Notes under the pieces: model-generated | Told to the model about the DNA's origin: nothing | What the model saw: only the letters and a program-made list of their open reading frames with translations | Databases searched by the model: none | Shown here: in pieces, positions 57,450 to 64,000 of the stretch | How the letters are laid out: every line of letters begins with the position of its first letter | Numbering within the stretch: position 1 is the stretch's first letter | Position numbers and translations under genes: made by a program | Assembly: GCA_014925825.1 (NCBI GenBank) | Contig: JACGCK010000155.1 | Location: 44,071-108,070 of the forward strand | DNA length: 64,000 nt | From: Pholiota molesta | Lineage: Eukaryota; Basidiomycota; Agaricomycetes; Agaricales; Strophariaceae | Direction: 5' to 3'

Positions 57450-59200
57450 TCACATGACTGAACGCCTGTGACCTGCTTGTGACGCTTCCTTCTTGAGCTT
57501 GACCAATGTCGATGGCGAAGTAAATTCCTGTAAACCCTTCAACTCAACTTCCAAACGTTCCAAACACTCTAGCTTTTCTCATTAATCCTATAACACTCCA
57601 CTAGGATGGGTTTTAGAAGGGTTTTGTTGCGACATAGCGTCATCTTGTTTGGGAACTGATTTGGTGCGTACTTTCCATTTCACGTCGTTTTCAACACATC
57701 TCACATTTCCTTCGTTTGATAGACATGGCGTAGATTGCGAATGAAAGGAGCGTCTCTCAGCATAACAGCCTCTCGATTCGATTTCACGCACGACGAGTTG
57801 CTCCATTCCAAATACGCGCCTGTAGCCGACCAGGCGTATCGACCTCAAGGCCTTAACCCCCGCGCCTCCGTGGGCAAGTCCCGGAGACACCATCCAGCAT
57901 GGGGCACCCTCTTACAAAAGAACTACGTGGGCGAACGTGAGTCGGATACAGGCCTATGATGGAATTTCTTCTGATTACCAAGGCACAGTGATTTTGACCC
58001 GGCAACAATCGCCATTCGTCCCACTACCCCTCTTCCTATGTCGCCAACTCAGAATCACGACGACACGATTATTTCGACCCTATAGTTATCGAACACCGCA
58101 CGTCGCATCTTCGTCCCCCGCTGGTACAGCACTTCGTCCTTTAGACAACCCTACCGTCTACGTCATTCGGGAACGCACTACGGGAAGACAGAGAGCACGG
58201 CCCTCGAAGAAGAAAGCACGTACGATACCCCAAAGGTTCCAACATGTCCTTGCACCGCCTCTCCTCCCGTGCTTCCTTTCCGCCCTGAAAGTGATGTTCG
58301 TCAACGTCGAGCAAACCTCCATTTCAAGTTTCTCCATCACCTACTGTCCTTTGACGCCCAGGCGACATCCCACTTGCAGAACGCTTTGCATTCCCTTGCC
58401 TTGAACTCCCGTAGGCTTGTTCTTAGGGATTAGGGTTTCGCCTACCCACGAGCTCGCGCGGCGCTCGAGCTTTGCGAGAGCTTTACTTCACGTCGTCAGA
58501 CTCCACGTCATATGCATGAACTACCAGAGCGCCGCGAAACAAATGGGCTCAACCTTGGCGCAAATGGCAGCGCAGTTCGCGTCAGTGGATACGGGCGTCG
58601 AGGATGGAGTGCTCAATGCGAAGCGCCGAGTAGATCGGGTAGGCGTTGTCGTTGGCACGTCGATGGAGCGGTTTGTGATGCCTGGGAGGTGTGGGTGAAT
58701 GAAGCGGCGAGGGCGATGAAGAGGAGGATGGTAATGACGTAGACGAGGAAGGAATGCCACGCATCGAACCTCGATATAGAAGGATGAGATCGTGCGCTCA
58801 GGCATCCGGAGGGCGACGCCCATGTTCGAGGCGAATGTCGAGCGTCTTTTTCGTCGACAAAGCGCTGTTTGGTAAGCCTTCATATTTTTCTTTCTTTCTC
58901 GATATAGGGCTGAGCGCTCAATATTCGCATGTAGACTCGACTTACCAATAACTACACCGTGTACACGTTCCTTGCCGACACTAGTGCTGCGCACGGCGAC
59001 GTCCAGGCTCCGCATCCAATCCCTGTCCATCCAGACTGTGGCCAACCTACCCCGACCGCACTCGCAAACTCTCCCCCGCCTGCAACCACCCCCTAACATC
59101 GAGGATTTCGCGACGTGTCTATAGTCCCATGCAATGAACACGTGGCAACGACGAGCCAGAGTGAGAAGCATGGGCGCGGGTCGAATCCGCATCTCGACGA
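57450..59200. other. Region with unresolved coding fragments
   Basis: Coding-like pieces on the + strand: LSITASRFDFTHDELLHSKY near 57750-57910, and TGVEDGVLNAKRRVDRVG near 58590-58650, followed by VNEAARAMKRRMVMT in another frame. None is recognised and none joins into a full gene. They may be remains of one or two genes. Confidence 0.3.
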
Positions 59201-59229
59201 ATTCCTGCGTAAATGGTCTTCCTTCTCTC

Positions 59230-59760
59230 ACCTTTCGTCCCCGCCAAAGGCACAAAGATCAGACGCGCGCGCTCGAAAACGCTGCGCGCCTGCCTAGAGT
59301 GCTCGTCAGACGCGCTGAGAGAGGCGGTGACCGCGGCTCGTTGGCCTCGCATGCAGGAGAGCTGCCATTCGCGATACTCGTGCTGGACTGGGCCAAGCTG
59401 TTGTCGAATGACCACGTCGGCGACGCGGGGCTGGGCGTGGAGGAGCTCATGGAGAGCGCGCCACAGCCAGATCCGGTGGCAGGGCAGGGCGATGCGCAGG
59501 GGTCGAGAGGTGGGGATGCAGGCATTCGTGCATCCGCTGGCGACGGAGAAGAGTAAACATGGGTGGACGATTTCATTTACGTGTGTATCTATGGCTTTTT
59601 TGGATCTTTTCTCGTTTAGTCTAGTTTTTCGTTAGGGCGAAATACGAGTTTTAGTTCTACGATGCCCTACCAGCGTTTCAGGCGGCAATACCTCAAGCGG
59701 TACGAGTCGTACGACCTGCCCAGATACTAGAGAAGCTCGATATGTTGTGTATGCTCTGCG
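59230..59760 (+). pseudogene. C2-domain fragment, like phosphatidylserine decarboxylase 2
   Basis: One frame reads HAGELPFAILVLDWAKLLSN, DHVGDAGLGVEELMESAPQP, DPVAG. This resembles the second C2 domain of fungal Psd2-type phosphatidylserine decarboxylases (xxDWDKxSSNDHxGDA). The preceding stretch is in a different frame. About 100 bp later RFRRQYLKRYESYD resembles the start of the EF-hand part of the same family and is followed by stops. No decarboxylase domain is present. Broken remnant; the family call rests on short matches. Confidence 0.42.
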
Positions 59761-60333
59761 TGTACTCTTCTAAAGCGCGGGCATCGTCTGTCACCGCTTT
59801 ACCATCCGCGCAGGATATAGCCGTGAACGCCTCGTTCGCCTGAGGCTGCGATAGCTGAAAGAGCACGCTGCCATTCTCTCGCTGCAGTTGACCTTCATCC
59901 CGTCCTCACCTGATCCAAAAATCAACCGAAAATTTGCCTGTCCTCACAACTGCGTTCCTGATCAGACGGCTTAGCTGACAGAAACGTTCGAGGATACATC
60001 GGGCCCATGAATAAGGATTAACGAACAGATGATATCCAGTAGGATTGACAGAGTAAGTTTGGAAAAGAACGCAAAGATGCTGGCTTGATCCTGGTTCCCA
60101 GGGGCACTGCACAGCTTGTGTCGTCACATGTAGGCTGATCGCATGCGTTACCCCACCTCTTCAACTTCTCTTCGACCCCCATGATGATGCAATGAAGTCA
60201 CACCCCTTCGTCCCATGCGCGCTCGCTTCTCCAGGACATAGCCTTTAGACACGGGATATACTTGAACTGAGCCGTCTAAGTGATTTAAAAGGCGATGATG
60301 TATGCTCAGAGTCCCCACACGAAGTGATCAAAT
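59761..60333. promoter_or_regulatory. Upstream region of the GH54 gene
   Basis: No gene supported. A weak TATA-like TTTAAAAGG lies at about 60285-60293, some 45 bp before the ATG. Confidence 0.35.
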
Positions 60334-61812
60334 ATGCGCACCGACGTCCTCACCGTAGGCCTCGCTGCCACAGTTTCTCTTGTCGCCGCAGGGCCCTGCG
60401 ATCTCTACGCCTCCGGCGGTACGCCATGTGTCGCTGCGCACAGCACTACTCGCGCCCTCTTCAGCGGCTTCAGCGGCTCGCTCTACCAGGTCATCCGCGG
60501 CTCCGACAGCGCCACGCTCAACATCGGAACGCTCTCTGCTGGCGGCGTTGCTAACGCCGCAGCCCAAGACTCCTTCTGCGCAAGCACGACCTGCCTCATC
60601 ACCACCATCTTCGACCAGACCGGGCGAGGCAATCACCTCACCCAGGCGCCGCCCGGCGGCGCAGCCAACGTTATCGACAACCTCGCGAGCGCGACAGGTG
60701 CGCCCGTCACATTGAACGGCCAGAAGGCGTACGGTGTCTTCTCCTCGCCGGGCACGGGCTACCGTAACAACGCTGCGAGCGGGACCGCGACGGGCGACGC
60801 CCCGGAGGGCATGTACGCCGTCTTCGACGGGACGCACTTCAACAGCGCCTGCTGCTTCGACTACGGCAACGCTGAGACCAGCTCCGACGACACGGGCAAC
60901 GGCCACATGGAGGCGATCTACTTCGGCACCGGGGGCGGCTCGGGCTCTGGCAGCGGGCCCTGGATCATGGCGGACCTCGAGAACGGGCTGTTCTCGGGCG
61001 CCAGCCCGTCATCAAACCCCGCCGACCAGTCGATCTCCTCCCGCTTCGTGACCGCGGTGGTCAAAGGCGAGCCCAATCAATGGGCGATCCGCGGCGGCAA
61101 CGCCGCCTCCGGTTCCCTATCGACGTTCTACAGCGGTGTGCGCCCCAGCGGGGGCTACAATCCGATGTCGAAGGAAGGCTCGATCATCCTCGGCATCGGC
61201 GGCGACAACAGCAACGGCGCGCAGGGCACGTTCTACGAGGGCGTGATGACCTCCGGCTACCCGTCCGACGCCACCGAGAACGCGGTGCAGGCCAACATCG
61301 TCGCCGCCGGATACGCCACGACCTCGCTGACCAGCGGCCCCGCGTTCACCGTCGGCTCCTCCGTCTCGTTCCGCGCCACCACCGCCTGCTGCACGACGCG
61401 CTACATCGCGCACACCGGCGCCACCGTCAATACGCAGGTCGTCTCGTCGTCGAGCGCCGCCGCGCTCAAGCAGCAGGCCAGCTGGATCGTGCGCACGGGC
61501 CTGGGCAACAGCGCGTGCTTCTCTTTCGAGTCCGTCGACACGCCCGGGAGCTTCATCCGCCATTCGGGCTTCGAACTTTACGTAAACGCGAATGACGGGA
61601 GCAAGCTCTTCGGCGAAGACGCCACGTACTGCCCACAGGCCGGCCTCAACGGGCAGGGCAATTCGATTCGCTCGTGGAGTTTTCCCACCCACTATTTCCG
61701 CCACTACAACGCTATTCTCTACGCCGCAAGTAACGGCGGATCAGATGCGTTCGATGCTACCGCTTCGTTCAATGACGACGTGAGCTGGGTAGTCAGCGCT
61801 GGCTTCGCGTGA
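60334..61812 (+). CDS. GH54 alpha-L-arabinofuranosidase with CBM42, secreted, intronless
   Basis: Secreted enzyme that removes arabinofuranosyl side groups from arabinan and arabinoxylan; 492 aa. Signal peptide at residues 1-20 (LTVGLAATVSLVAAG), mature start PCDLYASGGTPCVAAHSTTR. GH54 catalytic domain to about 330: TIFDQTGRGNHL, vicinal cysteines SACCFDYGNAE (173-174), predicted nucleophile Glu216 in WIMADLENGLF, predicted acid Asp291 in GIGGDNSNGAQGTFYEG. CBM42 domain from about 335: FTVGSSVSFRATT, YIAHTGATVNTQVV, SFESVDTPGSFIRHSGFELY, SFPTHYFRHYNAILYAA, DVSWVVSAG. Full length and order as in fungal AbfB enzymes. No intron, unlike most genes in this window; GC-rich next to AT-rich flanks. 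Confidence 0.93.
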   Translation: MRTDVLTVGLAATVSLVAAGPCDLYASGGTPCVAAHSTTRALFSGFSGSLYQVIRGSDSATLNIGTLSAGGVANAAAQDSFCASTTCLITTIFDQTGRGNHLTQAPPGGAANVIDNLASATGAPVTLNGQKAYGVFSSPGTGYRNNAASGTATGDAPEGMYAVFDGTHFNSACCFDYGNAETSSDDTGNGHMEAIYFGTGGGSGSGSGPWIMADLENGLFSGASPSSNPADQSISSRFVTAVVKGEPNQWAIRGGNAASGSLSTFYSGVRPSGGYNPMSKEGSIILGIGGDNSNGAQGTFYEGVMTSGYPSDATENAVQANIVAAGYATTSLTSGPAFTVGSSVSFRATTACCTTRYIAHTGATVNTQVVSSSSAAALKQQASWIVRTGLGNSACFSFESVDTPGSFIRHSGFELYVNANDGSKLFGEDATYCPQAGLNGQGNSIRSWSFPTHYFRHYNAILYAASNGGSDAFDATASFNDDVSWVVSAGFA

Positions 61813-62349
61813 ATCTTTGTCACGAACCATCAGAAAAAAAGCGACGTGATATGGACACCTTCGTATTAGTTTACATAGCAGTTGTAAGGCAGGCGTCAAT
61901 GCATTCTTTTATTGGGCTTTTTGTGAAAATGCTCAGAATTATGAATGTACGCCTCAGGGTCCCGTCAGATAGCAGCTACGAAGCTGTAAAAAATGACAAT
62001 CGTGGCTTGCGCATCATTACGCAGTGATTTCCATTGACATAAATACAGGTGTCGTTTACGGCGTTAAATACACATATTCTAAGGAAAAGGAAAATTTGGT
62101 AAGCAGCACGTCAGTCGCCTCCCTTTAATAGGGTAGTTCAAAGTTGGCGGCTCCACGCTGTCGCTGTCCGCATTTCGCGGTGATGGCGATTATATAATAC
62201 ACAATTTCGAGCCCCGCCGTGACTGATGTGTGACGCTTCGTGCCTGTCGCGTCGAATCTGACTCCCCTCGATGCGACACACAACACAGGCTTCATATCTA
62301 CTTGTTATACCCCTCTGCTTATACCCCACACTCGTTTTAACTTATATAC
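61813..62349. other. Spacer, no supported gene
   Basis: AT-rich. 'aacttatatac' just before 62350 may act as a TATA element for the next gene. Confidence 0.4.
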
Positions 62350-63420
62350 ATGCCTCCAAAGACCAAGAAAGCCTTAAAAGTCAAGATTCCCGAGCTCCAA
62401 TGGGCTGAAGATGATTACAAGAAGACCTGGGAGTTCATCAATCTCCTCGAGAAGGAAGAGAACTACAAGGTTCTGTTTGGCAAGAAAGCCCCGGGGGAGG
62501 TACGTAAACACTATCTTGACATCTTTTCCATCATCTGACAAGATAAACACGGCCAGAACACCAGTGGAGACACACGGATTGCCGTGTTTAGACGCATCGC
62601 GCAGGCCCTCTTTCCATTCTACTTTGAGTTGGATGGTGGGACTGTTGCTGACCGGCTGAAGAGTAAACTGGAAACGTACGTGATCATTTATACTCTAGAT
62701 ACATTATATGGACTGAATGTCTCCAAAGTCTCACGAAAACATACCGAAAGCACGCAGGGCGGCTTCGGCAAACTGGTGGAGGTCTTCGTCAAGACGGGGA
62801 AGATGCTGGGGAAGATTCTCAGTATGCTGACGACAGCCAGAGGGAAGTCTTTGAGTACTACATCCCACCTGAAGGCCCAAGTGAGACCACACCAGCAGAA
62901 GCTGTGAACTTATGGTGTACGTTTACATTTATCATCTATTTTCCGAAGCGCTCAAGATCTTCATTAGAAAAAATTGAACGTGACTTTCCGTTCTTTCCTC
63001 GGCTTCATAGGATCTTTTCCACTCGCCCCAATGTCACGCCTATTGCTATAACCACTGCTCTTGGTCCTGGTGGTCGGAAGACTGTTTGGTATCAATCACC
63101 AGATGATGATGCTGTACCAGAATCATCAAATGCTCCTCCACCTCTCACAGTCACCCCAAATGCTGCCACGCTAAGCCCTCCACGTGTCTTTGGTGCTAAT
63201 CTCACTAATTCTGCACCTGTTCCCACACCTACACGTCACGACACCACTAATGCTATGGTTACACCTTCTAAAACCCATAAGCGCCCTCCCAAATCCTCTG
63301 GTGTCCTTCATGAAGCTATAGAAAAGGCGCGTTCACAAATCGAGAAGGTCCCACAGAAGCGTAGCCTTGTTGATTTAGGGTTATGGGTACTTTTTGTACG
63401 CAGTTTGCTAGGGTTTTGCT
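62350..63420 (+). pseudogene. Subtelomeric hypothetical gene, probably broken
   Basis: ATG 62350 opens MPPKTKKALKVKIPELQWAE, DDYKKTWEFINLLEKEENYK, a 55-nt intron, then TRIAVFRRIAQALFPFYFEL and DRLKSKLE, a second intron, then TKTYRKHAGRLRQTGGGLRQ and NLW. The part after about 62960 continues in the family's usual way: EKIERDFPFFPRLHRIFSTR, PNVTPIAITTALGPGGRKTV, ending in Ser/Pro/Thr-rich sequence and KRSLVDLG. The junction at 62911-62966 cannot be spliced in frame with GT..AG: each choice gives a stop or a shift. It resembles hypothetical proteins, with a Myb/SANT-like N-terminal part, that I associate with agaricomycete genomes. Likely a decayed or alternatively spliced member. Confidence 0.5.
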
Positions 63421-63545
63421 AGGGTTTTGCTAGGGATTGGCTTGGGACGGCCTAGGGACGTCGGGCAGATTGGCTAGGGATGGGCTTGGGACGGCCTAGG
63501 GCCGGTGGGCAGATTGGCTAGGGATGGGCTTGGGACGGCCTATCC
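63408..63545 (+). repeat. Subtelomeric minisatellite with TAGGG cores
   Basis: After three 'gctagggtttt' units come about two and a half copies of a 44-bp unit containing 'attggctagggatgggcttg' and 'ggacggcctaggg'. Almost every subunit contains CTAGGG. Confidence 0.8.
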
Positions 63546-63857
63546 ATATTAAACCTGCATTCGACGTCAAATGCACCCCCGAAATTTTCAACCCCGGCAC
63601 AAACACCCAGTTTTCATCCGATCACCCCCATTTTTTTTTGTGCCGGGGCACACGCCCAGGCACACGCGGCACACAAAAAAATTTCAGCGGCACACATGAT
63701 GGAACAGTGAAATTTTCACTTGGCCCCCCATTTTAGGGGCCATTTTGATCCCACCTCTTCTCCTGCTCCCCCCCTTCCACTTTTCCAACACTTTCCGGTG
63801 GCTACAATCTCCTTAGGATGGGCACACAGAGCACACGAACTTTCCGGGGGGGCACAC
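63546..63857. other. Subtelomeric non-coding sequence
   Basis: Contains C- and A-rich pieces with repeated 'gcacac', 'ggcacac' and 'cccatttt' words and a T-run at 63631-63639. No gene is supported. Confidence 0.4.
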
Positions 63858-63913
63858 TTAGGGTTTAGGGTTTAGGGTTTAGGGTTTAGGGTTTAGGGTT
63901 TAGGGTTTAGGGT

Positions 63914-63948
<35 letters not shown>

Positions 63949-63980
63949 GGTTAGGGTTAGGGTTTTAGGGTTTTTAGGGG
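63858..63980 (+). repeat. Telomere-like array, mixed TTTAGGG and TTAGGG
   Basis: One TTAGGG, eight TTTAGGG in a row, then TTAGGG, TTTAGGG and five TTAGGG, then TTTTAGGG and TTTTTAGGGG. The G-rich strand runs 5' to 3' toward the right end, the orientation of a right telomere. After it, 20 bases of other sequence follow, so it may be interstitial or the assembly may end badly. Confidence 0.9.
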
Positions 63981-64000
63981 TTTAATTTTTCCTTTCTCCT

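Noticed and set aside
61117..61704. Long antisense frame across the GH54 gene
   Set aside because: Arg/Gly-rich mirror of a GC-rich coding strand; no family content.

Overview
The window is fungal nuclear DNA, most likely from an agaricomycete basidiomycete. Genes are cut by many introns of 45-70 nt with GT..AG ends. The gene families are typical of that class: F-box proteins of the agaricomycete type, a DUF6699 protein, an atypical G-alpha, an HNH protein and a CBP3 chaperone. The + strand ends close to a mixed TTAGGG/TTTAGGG array, so the right side is subtelomeric or contains an interstitial telomere tract. No tRNA, rRNA or CRISPR array was seen. I cannot name a species from sequence alone.

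Layout. 1-11.4 kb is AT-richer and gene-poor. Two genes there are well supported: a ten-exon aldo/keto reductase (2.8-4.4 kb, minus) and, divergently, a 207-aa conserved hypothetical (4.9-5.7 kb). 13.0-16.9 kb holds a metal-uptake pair, a Ctr copper transporter followed by a ferric/cupric reductase. 17-20.7 kb is non-coding, with F-box relics and four arrays of a TAGCGTG motif. 20.7-37.6 kb is the dense core: a giant YMC020W-like alpha/beta hydrolase (13 exons, one 1.26-kb intron), an FHA-kinase of the Cds1/Chk2 type, a single-exon F-box-like gene, an HNH protein and a CBP3/UQCC1-like chaperone. 38.6-57.3 kb is a duplication zone. It contains a 3.2-kb inverted repeat, each arm with an intact F-box gene (546 and 562 aa) and a dead ferric-reductase tail. 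Between and beside the arms lie an unusual G-alpha, a DUF6699 gene, a tandem non-coding duplication and two importin-5 fragments. 57.5-64 kb is subtelomeric: a broken C2 fragment, an intronless GH54 arabinofuranosidase, a probably broken subtelomeric gene, a TAGGG-rich minisatellite and the telomere-like array.

How the parts relate. The copper transporter and metalloreductase fit one pathway, in which the metal is reduced at the membrane and Cu(I) is imported. The reductase-to-F-box junction occurs three times. At 16.9 kb the reductase is alive and the F-box gene dead; in the two inverted arms the F-box gene is alive and the reductase dead. The most striking single observation is in the aldo/keto reductase. 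Its catalytic Asp is encoded across a 5-nt and a 1-nt microexon, and skipping both would delete the Asp in frame.

Limits. Exon models were built by eye from splice sites, frame and family motifs. Family calls come from recognition, not searches. In the AT-rich parts several frames can look coding, so calls there are weak.
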